Shown in pieces: positions 49,862 through 61,249 of a DNA stretch of 64,000 nucleotides. The stretch's first letter is position 1. Each line of letters opens with the position of its first letter. This DNA is from Nematopogon swammerdamellus (lineage: Eukaryota; Arthropoda; Insecta; Lepidoptera; Adelidae). Both the position numbers and the translations under genes were made by a program. The notes under the pieces are model-generated. The model was given only the letters and a program-made list of their open reading frames with translations, did no database searches and had not been told where the DNA came from. The DNA lies in contig OX336340.1 of the NCBI GenBank assembly GCA_946902875.1, positions 1,285,501 to 1,349,500 on the forward strand, read 5' to 3'.

Positions 49862-50510
49862 GCTCTTTTGGGTTATTAAAAGATGACGCGGAATTTAACC
49901 CGAAGTATGATGGAACATTTTCGTAACTTTACGTCTTTAGCGTTACGTATCTATACAGAAGCCTTTTACTAAGCCCTCGTCGTCTGTCTGTCCGTCTGTC
50001 TGTACGTCCGTCCGTCCGAGGTCTGTATCTTTTGAACCGTAAGAGGTAAATGGTTGAAATTTAACAGACTAAGGCTGCTCTTTTGGGTTATTAAAAGATG
50101 ACGCGGAATTTAACCCGAATTATGATGGAACATTTTCGTAACTTTACGTCTTTAGAGCGTTCTGCATCCATACAGAAGCCTATTACTAAGGCCACGTCGT
50201 CTGTCTGTCTGTCTGTCTGTCTGTACGTCCGTCCGTCCGAGGTCTGTATCTTTTGAACCGTAAGAGGTAAATGGTTGAAATTTAACAGACTAAGGCTGCT
50301 CTTTTGGGTTATTAAAAGATGACGCGGAATTTAACCCGAATTATGATGGAACATTTTCGTAACTTTACGTCTTTAGAGCGTTCTGCATCCATACAGAAGC
50401 CTATTACTAAGGCCACGTCGTCTGTCTGTCTGTACGTCCGTCCGTCCGACGGCGGTATCTTTTGAACCGTAAGAGGTAAATGGTTGAAATTTAACAGACT
50501 AGGTGTTATT
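49862..50510 (+). repeat. Threefold 215-221-bp tandem repeat with GTCY tracts
   Basis: GCTCTTTTGGGTTATTAAAAG starts at 49862, 50077 and 50298. Each unit contains GACGCGGAATTTAACCCGAA, a (GTCT/GTCC)n tract of different length, and CTTTTGAACCGTAAGAGGTA. It looks like a GTCY element internally triplicated. Confidence 0.9.
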
Positions 50511-50620
50511 ATGGCGGATATGCCAACAAATTAACATACTAATAATAATTCTGTCATGGAGTATTACGAATACTTTGTTTTATAAGATACTGCGTTTGTA
50601 GACTCTAAATTGTCGATTTA

Positions 50621-51005
50621 TAGGGTTCCGTATCCGGTACGGGACCCTATTACTATAAGCCTACGCCGCCGTCTGTCTGTCTGTCCGAGGGCTGTATCTC
50701 TTGAACTGTAATAGGTAGCCCGTTGAAATTTTGGCCAGAATATGTGTTATTACAGCCGATATAACAACAAATAATAAAAATAAGAAAAAGTAAAAAATTC
50801 ACGGGGGTTCCCATAGAAGAAACAAAAAAGTGTATGCGCGCGCGCCATCTACCGAAAGTAGTATAAAGCATTTTAACTAATCGTGAATTTGAACTAATAT
50901 GAAGCATTTCATAAACACGCCATAGATGGCGTGAGTGGCGCTGACCATGTCATGCCGATACGGAATCCTCGGTGCGCGAGTTCGACTCGCACTTGGCCGG
51001 TTTTT
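50621..51005 (+). mobile_element. (GTCY)n element, copy 2
   Basis: TATAGGGTTCCGTATCCGG, GTCTGTCTGTCTGTCCGAGG, CATGCCGATACGGAATCCTC, GCGCGAGTTCGACTCGCACT, TTGGCCGGTTTTT. Colinear with 15923-16322 but without the 93-bp flanking repeats. Confidence 0.75.
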
Positions 51006-51114
51006 AGAAATATTTTCTGTATGTATGTATGCTCCTCCATAACTCTTAAATCGATCATCCGAATTCGATGAAACTTAGTAAAAGCACATTTAACTATACG
51101 TGACACAGGATAGG

Positions 51115-51190
51115 CTACGCAGTTCTGGTTACGCTAAGATGTGGCTCTCATAAAAATCGAATTGTTTCGCGCGCCGAAATAAAGGTACGG
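51115..51190 (+). repeat. Short repeat shared with 20085-20155
   Basis: GGTTACGCTAAGATGTGGCTC, CGAATTGTTTCGCGCGCCG, AATAAAGGTACGG is the complement of the 20.1-kb stretch. Confidence 0.55.
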
Positions 51191-51198
51191 TAGCTGGC

Positions 51199-51260
51199 TT
51201 ACTTACTTTCTTCTTTTTAAATACGAATTTCACGCGAGCGAAGCCGCGGGCAAAAGCTAG
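51199..51260 (+). mobile_element. Helitron 3' terminus
   Basis: CTTACTTACTTTCTTCTTTTT, AAATACGAATTTCACGCGAG, CGAAGCCGCGGGCAAAAGCT, AG then T. No 5' end identified. Confidence 0.75.
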
Positions 51261-51553
51261 TACAAAATAAAAAAGGAAAGAGTACAAAATTAGGAGATAT
51301 GATGCACCGTTTTCGAGATATATGCGAAAAACCGAAAAATGGGACCTTCTTTGTGCCCCCCCCCCTAGGGCGCACCCCCCAGTGGTGAGAACTTTTGGTA
51401 TGTTTACCTCCTAACTAGTCAGAACAAAGTTCCGAAGTCAAACTTTCTGCTTTCGAGCTTGAGACCCCTTATTTGAGCACTCATTTACTACACTATTAGT
51501 TATTATTACGAGTAATGGGTGAAATTTCTGTGTGTGGCCGGTTCTTAAAAGTA

Positions 51554-51885
51554 CTGTGTGAGGCCGGTACTTAAAAAGAATAGCCCCACTGCGTCTCTCC
51601 CCGTGCATGTCGTAAAAGGCGACTAAGGGATAAGGACGAAATGCCGTGCTAAAGGACGACAGACTAGCCACCTCTCACCTTGGCACGGTTCTTCCACCGA
51701 GTCGTGCGGCAGGTGGGTCTTTGTTCCTTAGTTGCTGCTTGATAGTTGTCTTGTCTGAATACTTCGCTAAACGTGGTGGTCGGTGTTGTGCTGTAATTGA
51801 CCAGAGTTCTTGCAGTACAACACCGATTACTCTGCTTACCCTGATTGTCGGGATACAGCGTGTGTGGTATGTATGTATTTATGCG
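51554..51885 (+). mobile_element. Family C element, full-length-looking
   Basis: GTGTGAGGCCGGTACTTAAA through AATAGCCCCACTGCGTCTCT, CACCTCTCACCTTGGCACGG, GGTGGTCGGTGTTGTGCTG, CAACACCGATTACTCTGCTT and a TATGTATGTATTTATG end. Best match to 15080-15410. Confidence 0.7.
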
Positions 51886-51889
51886 AAAT

Positions 51890-52325
51890 TGTTCGCAGAC
51901 ATAAAATGATATTACAGTCGCTATCGACGCGGATTATCCTCCTAGTTGAACACACACCGATCGTCGATAAACTTTTCCAATCACAAATTCTCCGACATTT
52001 AACGACCGTTACGTACAAGGTCTGCACAATTGATATGGAAGGGCTCAGTCGGTCGACACGTGGTTCAATCCGTATAATAGTTTATCCTGAGGCGATTCAG
52101 GTGCTAGGGGAAAGTAACCATACCACGTGTGACCGATTTTAGGCCACTTTTGGACCCCCGCCCCCCTCTCCGCCTGTGATATTACGTGGTATATTGACTA
52201 ACGCGTTCCTCCGAAGTTTTCACGTGGTATTTCACAACCTTGCTTTTGTTCAATGTATTTATGTGGATTGAGCATTAACGGTTTCAATTTTGAATGGGAC
52301 CAGTCGAATAATTTTTTACCGCCGA
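51890..52325. other. No recognised gene
   Basis: Open frames continue out of the family C copy but show no domain. A CCCCCGCCCCCCTCTCCGCC run lies at 52155. Confidence 0.3.
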
Positions 52326-52329
52326 CACA

Positions 52330-52450
52330 AGAAGAAGAGTTTTATATGTTTAGCGTGTGTGTGTATGTGACATAGTAGCTCCCAAACGGATGAACCGATT
52401 TGGATGTGTTATTGTTTATTAAAAAGCTGATTTAATCGGGATGGTTCCTA
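52330..52450 (+). repeat. Family D repeat copy
   Basis: ACATAGTAGCTCCCAAACGG, ATGAACCGATTTGGATGTG, TTAAAAAGCTGATTTAATCGG. Confidence 0.65.
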
Positions 52451-52454
52451 GCTA

Positions 52455-52970
52455 TGTTTGTAATCAAGGAATAAAGTAATTATGAAGTAGTAGGAAATTA
52501 CGTCTCACGGATGGACCGATTTGTATATGGTTTTTTTAAAAAAAAGCTTGAAATGAAAGTTAATGTATGGAGTAATTAAACAATGCCTGTGAAGTTCTTA
52601 GGAACAATAGTGCCAGTCCGAAGCGATTGTATTTGTGTTTCTCAGACCACCGCTGCGTTTTTGTAGTGTCTTTAAACTATATTTTGAAATACCACGTGAC
52701 ATGGTGAATTAACCCACCCACCCCCTCCCCTTCCCCTGTGACCCAGCGTGATACTCTGACAAACCGCTCCCTCCTCCCAAATCGGTCACGTGTTATGAGT
52801 AAGTTCCCCAGGGAATTTTACCATCTAGTTAACGTATATTATTCACTCTAGTCTCTCTGCATAACTATACACACTTCTATATAAAATGCAAAATTTGTCT
52901 ATCTCCCCGTCCGTAACGAGTGTTCTCCAAAACGGCTGAACAGATTTACATGTAGTTTTCACTAATATCC
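52455..52970. other. No recognised gene
   Basis: A partial family D echo near 52500-52560 (GGATGGACCGATTTGTATATG) and Helitron-like text at 52870-52960 (ACGGCTGAACAGATTTACAT). Confidence 0.35.
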
Positions 52971-52972
52971 TA

Positions 52973-53366
52973 TCCTACTAATATTATAAACGCGAAAGTT
53001 TGTGAGGATGGATGGTTGTATGGATCTTTGTTCCTCTTTCGCGCAAAAACTACTGAACGGATTTTGATGAGACTTTAAAGTACTATAGCTTATACATCAG
53101 AATAACATATAGGCTATAATTTATAAAGACATTGTGCAAATTGGCCCACATTTATCGACAAATGTCAAGTAAGTCGAAAAAAATCCCACCATCTGGGAGC
53201 TATCTCGGCGTGCGCTGCATAAACCGCTAGAGTTACACGAAAATAATGTATGGTGGGGTTGTTTCTCTTAAATCGTTCTAAAAAACGTCCGCCACAGTAT
53301 ATATACCTTTTATGTGGAAGCCACGATACCCAAAATAGTGCGGACGAAGTCGCGGGCAGAACCTAG
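52973..53366 (+). mobile_element. Non-autonomous Helitron, both ends present
   Basis: 5' TCCTACTAATATTATAAACG after an A; 3' CGAAGTCGCGGGCAGAACCT, AG before a T, so the A|TC…CTAG|T rule holds. The interior has AAAAACTACTGAACGGATTTT and CATATAGGCTATAATTTATA. About 394 bp, no Rep/helicase. The cleanest complete Helitron in the window. Confidence 0.8.
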
Positions 53367-53369
53367 TAG

Positions 53370-54205
53370 AAAATATATACTTAAGTGAGTGATAACGAGA
53401 ACCGACTTTAGCTTGAAATTCTTGCTATTTGCGAGCAAAGGTTCTTAATCAAAAACTACAAACGCCTGCAGTTCCCAGACGATCGGATACAGAAATATCT
53501 GGAGATATCGCTAGAACAAACATTTTGTAGCTAGCTGGCAATTAGTAAGACAAACAGATTAGGGGATCGCCCCTGTTTGAACTGGAGAATGCTGAGAGTG
53601 CAAAAGTGTGCGCGAAAATTGATACTAATCCTTCTATCTCTAGTAATAATTATAGACTTAAAGATATTGTAGTATTTGGCTTAAACTCGAAATTGAATAA
53701 AGCCGATGAAGCAGAACTGTCTATATATCAGAAATAGAGAGAAGACAAAAGCAGAAAGGAAAACAAACTGCTGCTGGCAAACCGAACTGGGTGGCTGTGT
53801 CCGAGGTCGAAGCCTCAGGAGGAGCCAATTTCACCCCCGAGGAGGTGCCAGTCCGGATTGGAGGTGGACTAATGTCGCTGGGGAAAGGCTATTAACCCGC
53901 GATTTGAAAATCCGTGGATTGCAGGAGCCGGGAAAGATGTTTCCCGGGAGCCCGTTCTAAACCTCTGCAGTGCGACACAAGAACAATGACGTATCTTTGC
54001 ACAAGAACGATTTAGTTAGTGAAATTAGTGAATCGTGCAGTTCGAAGAACTCTTCTGTCGACTACAAAGGGGTGTACGTATACATCATTGCTTCTCCAGT
54101 CCTGTCAACCTTTGCTCTGGTACTTATTTTATTTCCCTGCTTATTCCCTTACTCGAACTAATATATGCATTTACAAACACAAACACGAAAGCTTTCATTT
54201 TATAG
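53370..54205. other. No recognised gene
   Basis: An 84-codon ORF at 53706-53960 (…GGCVRGRSLRRSQFHPRGGA…) lacks a recognisable domain and is left unassigned. Confidence 0.25.
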
Positions 54206-54206
54206 T

Positions 54207-54209
54207 AGC

Positions 54210-54240
<31 letters not shown>

Positions 54241-54286
54241 AGAGAGAGAGAGAGAGAGAGAGTGAGAGGGGGGGGGGGGGGGGGAG
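54207..54286 (+). repeat. (GA)n followed by poly-G
   Basis: AGAGAGAGAGAGAGAGAGAG with AAAGAGAAAG interruptions, then a G-run of about 18. Confidence 0.95.
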
Positions 54287-54309
54287 AGATAATTGACCGA
54301 TATTCTATA

Positions 54310-54661
54310 CTAGCTTTTGCCCGCAGCTTGGCTCACATAGCCTATATTCATCCTGAAGGTCCGTTCTACATATTGGTCAAAGATTTTTTAAAATCGGATG
54401 AGTATTTTTGGAGATTACATCCTTTTCTTATGGAAAGCGGGACATGTCGCATCGTTTCACTGACGAGTAGGTGACTAACGATGCCCATAGACATTCTGTC
54501 ATGCACGGGGATTGCGAATGCTATGCCGCCCTGACAGAAGTCTTTTCACGCCCCTGTTGAAAAAGCCAAAGTTGTACTTGGGAGGAAACAGATGAGCAGG
54601 GAGTGCGTTCTCATTTTCCTGCATCCAAACTTACAAGCTTTATCTCTTTATAATATTAGTG
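54310..54661 (-). mobile_element. Helitron split by a LINE fragment
   Basis: Minus strand starts TCTACACTAATATTATAAAG near 54661 and ends GCTGCGGGCAAAAGCTAG at 54310. A LINE C-terminal piece (54433-54625) interrupts it, with GGATG on both sides as a possible target duplication. Confidence 0.6.
54433..54625 (-). pseudogene. LINE ORF2 C-terminal fragment
   Basis: Minus strand: ENERTPCSSVSSQVQLWLF in decayed frames, with the GCGTGAAAAG…CTGTCAGGGCGGCAT and GGGCATCGTTAGTCACCTAC nucleotide landmarks of the 34735 family, ending with CCGCTTTCCATAAGAAAAGG. Confidence 0.6.
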
Positions 54662-54664
54662 TAG

Positions 54665-55345
54665 ATGTAGACTAGAATATACATACGCACAGAGAAGTGA
54701 ACGTTCACGTAGAAATCTAGAAGCAAATTCGAATAACATTCTCCATCAATCATCAATAGTGTCTCACATCATCATCAATAATTTCCGGCGACAATATTGC
54801 ATAATTAATTCGCTGTACATGCCCGAACCATTATCTCCAAAGCGTATACACCTCTCATTTGCAGTCCTCATTTAAATTCCTTACGTACAGTTTCAGGCAG
54901 ACTCGCAGGATGTGTTAGTGCGCCGGGCGAGCCGCGTCTGGTATACAGGACGATGCAAGGTTTAGGATGTACAAATATTTTTATTTAAGATTTTATTTGA
55001 TTTGATTTACTGATACATGTAACTGTGGTAACAATGAAATAATCGCGGTCTTCTCCGTCGGGCTTCATATTTGGCACTGATTCGACCTCGTTTGAATTCA
55101 CTAAGTATGTAATGGGGTACCATTAAATACTGTCAGGCATAATAAATAATTCATTCAAGTATATCGAAATGTAGGTTTTCGATTTCACACAACCTTACAA
55201 ATATTTTATTTACCCAAATCATCGACATTATAAGATTGCCCAAATTCATATTATTTTTTAAAATTTTGATTTAAAAACATGTACACTTTAATAATATTCT
55301 GCCTATATATATACTCTGCCTTCTAATATACGATATATATATAGA
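54665..55345. other. No recognised gene
   Basis: AT-rich. A GATTTTATTTGATTTGATTT stretch at 54990 may be a LINE tail. Confidence 0.3.
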
Positions 55346-55346
55346 A

Positions 55347-55640
55347 AAGAAAGAAAGAAAGAAAAACAGCATTTATTATCATTCATCACAACACAAAATA
55401 TACAAAAAGCTTAAATAATAATCTAACATGGAATTGACTGATGACATGGGCCCATCATAGCATGTGCTGCACAAGGCGACCTACAGCGCTGTTCTTCAGA
55501 TGGCCCCAGATTTGAGGAAATAACACACTACCTACAACTTTAAACAACTCCAAATATTAACAACCAAATTTCTTCTAATAACATATAATAATATAGTAAA
55601 AAATCTATAAAATCTTATGTAGATTCGTCCTAATATTCTG
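55347..55640 (-). mobile_element. LINE 3' UTR with (TTTC)n tail
   Basis: Minus strand ends …GATAATAAATGCTGTTTTTC, TTTCTTTCTTTC. The body (CATCTGAAGAACAGCGCTGT, GCAGCACATGCTATGATGGG) is non-coding 3' UTR. Confidence 0.55.
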
Positions 55641-55854
55641 CCATCAGTTGGTTTATTTGGCACAGAAGTCCATGTCGAGTTGACTCAACCTGTACTCATC
55701 TATGCGGTGGTACATGCGAGTGCGACAGATAATTGGAAGCGACAGATGACAGATCGCGGCGAGGAGCGAGGTCTCAGATCTCTGAGCCACGTGTGCGGTA
55801 CATTTGATTTGAGTAACGGATGCAAATTGCGGAATCAGGCCCATTAGCCGATGT

Positions 55855-56030
55855 GTCGGTGACTGCGTGTCTGTTGTCGGTCTGTCCGTCCGCCTGTCGA
55901 GACCATTTTTCTCAGGAACGGGTAGAGGTATCAAGTTGAAATTAATATCAAATACTAGGGTATACGGTCCCTTGGAGGTGTAAAAAATTCAAGCTTCCAA
56001 GTCAACGCAGTCAAAAGATACGGCCATTTA
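55855..56030 (+). repeat. GTCY-related fragment
   Basis: GTCGGTCTGTCCGTCCGCCTG, CTCAGGAACGGGTAGAGGTA, CAAGTTGAAATTAATATC. Diverged. Confidence 0.45.
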
Positions 56031-56044
56031 TGTAATAGCCGTTC

Positions 56045-56165
56045 AGTGTAACCGAAATGAAATGGAGGGAATTACTGACATGGCCTAGTTCACCCGGTGT
56101 TATGGGCTGACATCATGGATGTTGTAGGTGAAGTAGCCAACCGTGTCAGTTTCCATAAAAAAAAA
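56045..56165 (+). mobile_element. SINE-A tail copy 1 of an adjacent pair
   Basis: TTCAGTGTAACCGAAATGAA, GTTCACCCGGTGTTATGGGC, GTAGCCAACCGTGTCAG, A12. Followed by a second copy at 56205. Confidence 0.8.
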
Positions 56166-56204
56166 AACAATAATGATCAAGAAAGCAAATGGCCATTTAT
56201 GTAA

Positions 56205-56323
56205 TAGCCGTTCAGTGTAGCCGACATGAAAGGAAATTACTGACATGGCACCTAGTTCACTCGGTGTTATGGGCTGACGTCACGGATGTTGTTGTAGCCA
56301 ACTGTGTCAGATTACATAAAAAA
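56205..56323 (+). mobile_element. SINE-A tail copy 2
   Basis: Same start (ATGTAATAGCCGTTCAGTGT) and tail core with a short internal loss. Both copies are preceded by GGCCATTTATGTAATAGCC, so a local duplication of one insertion is as likely as two insertions. Confidence 0.75.
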
Positions 56324-56324
56324 A

Positions 56325-58605
56325 ATTAATGATCCAGAAATTTTGTAAATTAAACCGAATGTATTATTTATTAATAAAGAATGTATGTAGTCATTTAACT
56401 ATTGTGTATCGTAGTTATATTTATGTACAAACAATTTATAAATTAGATACTTCAGCGTAAAAAAGAAAAAAGTTTATTTTGACTTGTAAATTGAACTAAA
56501 AATGTCGGTCACAAGTCTAAAATTGACATTTCAATTCCGAAGGCCTTTCGGCAGTGTCACAATCGAAGCTAAAATATTCGCTGACTATCGCAAAAATTGC
56601 ATTCATCAAAATCGCATGAACGCTTTCGGCTCCAGTGAGAAGCTCCTCGATTTATGGCTCATGATTCCCTTTATTCTCAGTTTTATGCGTCCTAGTGTCC
56701 CCCTCCTCTATAAACTTGGGGTTTGCATTATTCATTATTGAGAAGTTTATTCTTGGCCGTAACAATGCTAAGGAAAGCGTCGAATTTAATGAGGCGAGAG
56801 AGACGCGACGGTGACTCGTAAATTGTAAGACAGAATAAGATGTGGCTTATGTCTTATTGCTGGAGAGTGACTCAGTTTTGGAGCTTAACGTCGAAGGCTC
56901 CGGTCTGATTGTTAACATTGAACGCTGGCGTTATTGAGGTGGAATGGAAACATGGTCACGAATCACGAAAGAAAAATAGAATTCTAGTATTAAATCCAAT
57001 TCTACTGGTGAAAGCAATATACGTACGTAGAATTTGTATCTTGGAAGCAGATTGTTTTGATCAATCTGGATTCTTGTCCTTTGTGGTGTTCGATATTTCT
57101 TGCAATTTCAATTTCGAATACCTCCGGTATTTGAAATTGTCTCGAAACTGTCTGCCTACAGCTATCGTTTGATGTATCATTCTTCTCTCTTGTTAAACTT
57201 TGCTATTTGTATTGTATTTTTCTTGCCTGTGTTACGTTAAATAAATTTATTTCTAGATAAAAATTATTGTAGTAAATTTTATCTAGAACGGCATTGTCCT
57301 TCAACGGCGGGAATATGTGAGCTTATAGAAATGTAATTTAATTCCATTTTCTAAAAAAAAACCCTATGTTGTGTTAGAAATGGGTTATGATTTATGAATG
57401 ATATGATAATATTAATATTAAAGTTTTTTTTAACATTACGTAAATTTATTATACATCTTATAAGAGTAATAAATTAAAATTATTAAATAAACTTAAACTA
57501 CCTATCAAATAAAATAAAAAACTATAACTAAAAACTACTAAAAACTAAAAAACTTAACTACAAAATAAAATATAAACCTATAACCAATACAAAACTTAAT
57601 AACCCTCCTCCAGGTGTGACGATGTGGGCACTGTACCGAGGACGCTAGCGGCGTTAAACTTATATTAAAGTTAATTTTCAAAATACTCATTATTATAGAT
57701 TTTCCCGCCATTATATCTTAAAATTTATATTTACTGTTTCTTTCATGTAAAAACTGTTTATAATTTTTTTATTTGTGCTTAAACGACGAAACGACGGCAA
57801 TGAAATTTGAGATTTCTAGCAACCTACTGGACATTGTGTTTTAAGTAGCTACCTAAATTGGCCCTATAGAGTTACCTAATACGTATTACGTACCCAACTA
57901 TTGAAGCGGATTCAACTCATAATTTTTAATTTTCTTTTTATTTATTTATTATTTTTTTATAATGCGTTCCTCAGTGTTGCATCGTTCGTTTGCGTTAAAC
58001 GTGTTTGGTCTATTTCTCAGCAGCAGTCTCGGGTGTTTCTCAAATTTCCAAGTCATTTAACTCCGTGATCTTTCTCTCGAGAGCTAGGAAACTTGATTGA
58101 TGAGTATCGGTGTCGGATGTCAGCCGACCCGCGAGCCCGCTTTGTCTGACGACACTTTTTAATTCACTTCGACACCGACAATCCATTCGTCTTGATCATT
58201 CTGTCACAACTTAATTGAAATGTTGATGTTTACGTCTCTGTTCTCTTAGACGTTATCTCGCCTTAGTTATTCTTCCCTATTAAGGGTTTTCTCGACTTTT
58301 ACTACTACGCCACTGTGTCAGCAGAGTTCAACTGTGGTGTCATTTGTTGAGTGCATACTGTCTACTGTTATAAAATTAATTGGAATGTCTCCGTCGATGC
58401 TAGCTGTGTTGACATGCAATTTTGTTATGAGTGTTTACTCTATTACCGAAATCCGAGGATTTTGGGGGCTGAAGTGAATTCGTTATTTAGTCACATGTCA
58501 CGCGTCAGCGTCGCGGTCACGAGTGAGGTTTACACATGAACCGTGAGTCTCGACTCTGTCTCAAAAAAAGTTTGAGTGCCGAAGAATCCTGGTTGATCTG
58601 TAAGC
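56325..58605. other. Long stretch without recognised genes
   Basis: Several ORFs of 60-90 codons (56502, 56909, 58351) have no domain or splice support. 57430-57610 is very A-rich with CTAAAAACTA steps. This is the largest region in the window free of the known repeats, and a host intron or intergenic space is possible. Confidence 0.3.
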
Positions 58606-58611
58606 ATAAGA

Positions 58612-58868
58612 CATGAGCCTATTACTAAGCCTACGCCGTCTGTCTGTCTGTCGTCTTACTGCTGTATCTTTGGAACCGTAATAGGTAGCCGGTTGAAATT
58701 TTCACAGAATATGTGTTATTATGATATATCAACAAATAATAAAATATAGAAAAGGTCAAAAATTAAGGGAAACTTAAAATTAATACAAGAAACATGTTTT
58801 TTTAAACGGTTTTTTTGTGGTACGGAAACCTAGGTGCGCGAGTCTGACTCGCACTTGGCCAGTTTTTT
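58612..58868 (+). mobile_element. (GTCY)n element, copy 3, shortened
   Basis: CCTATTACTAAGCCTACGCC, GTCTGTCTGTCTGTCGTC, ACCGTAATAGGTAGCCGGTTG, GGTACGGAAACCTAGGTGCG, GAGTCTGACTCGCACTTGGC. Confidence 0.7.
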
Positions 58869-59120
58869 TAGTTACCAAGTTGTACAGCACGTTGTATAAC
58901 TACATATTATTTTGGATAGTTGACTGCTCTTGAAATATGGTTTAAAAGTCATATTGTGTGTTTGTCGGTATGTATCTAATATAAGTAATGTAAATGATTT
59001 AAATATTAATAATACAGGGTGACTCATTCCAGATTTTAAACTTTAAAAAATAATTGAAAAATGTCAGTTTTACTTACAGTAATTTTAATAGTATAAAATG
59101 AAAGTGTACAAATTGGGATT

Positions 59121-59330
59121 TTATTTATGAAATATAACATCATCAAGATGCTTTCCTTCTCGCCGTACACACTCTTCAAGGCGGACGCGTGTATTAGTTA
59201 TCACAAGCTGCAATAAATCACTTGGGATAGAGTTGACTTCTTCAGTTATTTTTGTCTTCAAGTCTTCCTTGTTGAAACCATACATCAGGATATCTGCTGA
59301 TACCCTGTCTCAGTTCCGGCACAAAAAAGT
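59121..59330 (-). pseudogene. Tc1/mariner-like transposase C-terminus
   Basis: Minus strand: YGFNKEDLKTKITEEVNSIP, SDLLQLVITNTRVRLEECVR, REGKHLDDVIFHK and stop. The LK+KI…E…IP…L…V…N…RL…C+…G+HL…++F pattern is the helical C-terminal tail of insect mariner-like (DDE_3) transposases. The catalytic core is missing. Stops lie just upstream. Confidence 0.65.
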
Positions 59331-59593
59331 TCTTTATCATGGCGGTATAGCGCTCACTGGTCACTGTTTGAAAAAAGTATTGGCCTGCAGAATATGCGTC
59401 GCGCTCGTGTGCACGAATGACCGTTGCTGAAATAAGCCTCCACTGCGCACGCGCGGTGCTCTCCCGACCACGACATGGCGCCCACTAAAAATTCCCCAAC
59501 GGTCAGTTTTCGAATGCTGTACCTCGCACCCCGCTAGTTCCGCTGCCCGCCAATTTATTCGAAATTCAAATTTAAAAAGTTTTCTGAGTCACC

Positions 59594-59892
59594 CTTTTTT
59601 TTTTTTTTTTTTATGGAACCTGACACGGTTGGCTACATCACCTACAACATCCGTGATGTCAGCCCATAACACGGGGTGAACTAGGTGCCATGTCAGTGCT
59701 TCCCTTCATTTCATGTCGGCTACACTAAACTGGACGGAAAACACGAACTATTTACATAGCCGTTTCGACCGACGTTTCGTTCAGTGCGGTGGTACCAACC
59801 CGGCCGGGATAAACCCTACCACCTAGTAAGGTAAGAAGGGAAGGGACCTACAGTTTAACGTGGAATCCGAACCACGGTCAGCCTCAAACGGT
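59594..59892 (-). mobile_element. SINE-A, 5'-truncated
   Basis: Long T-run, CACGGTTGGCTACATCACC, CATAACACGGGGTGAACTAG, AGCCGTTTCGACCGACG, GCCGGGATAAACCCTACC, ending GGTCAGCCTCAAACGG. Inserted in the transposon end described above. Confidence 0.85.
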
Positions 59893-60104
59893 CTGTATAA
59901 GTAATTAAATAAATGAACCACTCAATTAGAACATGATGATTTATCAATCAGCAAGTAAAACACGAAAACATACCTAATGCACTGAATGTCTCTGTTGACG
60001 GACCGTGTCAAGGTGAGAGGTGTCGCCCCTTAGTTACGAAAAAGTAAGAAATTGCTGAACTCAAGCTCACGAAGATGAGTGAAACTGATCGCTCAGCCTG
60101 ATTG

Positions 60105-60480
60105 AAATGTTTGTATTATCATGGTCGGGCGAATTGGATTCCCTCATACCTCCTGCCGCCATCAATATGCGTCACACTCGCCGGACCCGCTCGAAACATC
60201 GATATGTGGTCGCCACACATCTTCTCCGAATGCACCGGTTCTCTAAATTGTACTTACCGCGAAAATATGGAACGGTCTTCCGGGGAGCGTTTCCTGCCTC
60301 ATACGTGTGCGAAAAAATTATCTGACGACCTTTTCGTCCGCCTCATTTCTGGCCTGGCGCCTCACTGAGCATGGTTTTGCGAGGAGAGGTGTCTGAACTG
60401 AATGTCTTTATCTGGGAGCATGGCAGTGCCCCCGCCAATTCTATTCTACTGATCGTAGATCAAAATCATTTATGCAGGTT
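60105..60480 (+). pseudogene. Divergent LINE ORF2 C-terminal fragment
   Basis: Fragmentary text: LPPSICVTLAGPARN, a WNGLPG-like block from the GAATATGGAACGGTCTTCCG region, and FPASYVCEKII, FRPPHFWPGAS. It fits the WN.LP…VFP.SY pattern of LINE ORF2 C-termini but is not the 34735 subfamily. Decayed; assignment tentative. Confidence 0.45.
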
Positions 60481-60486
60481 TCTTAT

Positions 60487-60660
60487 AAAAAAATCGGTAT
60501 GAGTGGCTGAGTCGGAGGGGCCAAAGCACATGCTCCGACCAGCAAATATCCCTCCTAGAAGGTAAGTGCCATACCGGAGACTTCCCTGGATTGCTGGCTA
60601 TACTGGACTAGAGGAGAACACAACCGCTATACGAATATCTCACATTCAGTACGACGGTAC
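60487..60660 (-). mobile_element. SINE-B 3' half
   Basis: Complement of the SINE-B tail: ATGAGTGGCTGAGTCGGAGG, GGCCAAAGCACATGCTCCGA, GGAGACTTCCCTGGATTGC, TGGACTAGAGGAGAACACAA. Confidence 0.75.
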
Positions 60661-60664
60661 TCAG

Positions 60665-61235
60665 ATACAGTAGGGAAATGTTGTGATAATGTCAAGTATG
60701 TACCGACATTTTAATATTTTAGAAAACCATTCACCTACTTTGACATAACCAACTAAACCCAAAACTAAAACGCATACACAAGCCTAGAATCTCACTGGAC
60801 TTATGAAATTAACCAAAATATTCTCTGTGGCGTTGTACGCAGTCAGTTTCAACTGCGGTGGTCTTCGCCCGCCGTCATCGTCCGTCCGTCGAGACCGAAA
60901 CGCACTCAAAGGCGTTGCTCGTTAGCTGAATTAGCTTCATCGCTCATAACTAGCGAACATTGTAACATCGCTTCGGCCAATTAGCGTCGAACGGAATATA
61001 GTCGACTGATATGTAGCGTATATTGTTCTAGCGGTTTTGATGCTGGATGGGAAATTGAATTTTGTTTGCGTCGACTTCAAAGGTTTGAGCAATTGCAAGA
61101 TGTCTACGCGAATAGCCGTTGATGGTGAAGTCGCGAATTTGAATTTCGAAAATGATGGTGTGATGCACGCATACAAGATAAAACTCCTTTCTTTCGGAGA
61201 GATGTACCATTAATATTACTCACCTGACATATTCA
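60665..61235. other. No recognised gene
   Basis: Minus-strand ORFs of 60-79 codons at 60937-61210 overlap in two frames and have no domain. Confidence 0.3.
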
Positions 61236-61249
61236 GTTTTAATATACGT

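Larger units (their letters stand above)
59015..59895 (-). mobile_element. TIR transposon remnant with SINE in its right TIR
   Basis: The left end CAGGGTGACTCATTCC follows TA (59013-59014). The right end GAGTCACCC at about 59588 is cut by a reverse SINE-A, and the last bases CTG with TA (59896-59897) reappear after the SINE. It carries a C-terminal transposase scrap on the minus strand. Confidence 0.7.

Noticed and set aside
53706..53960. 84-residue ORF
   Set aside because: No motif, repeats or splice context; chance ORF cannot be excluded.
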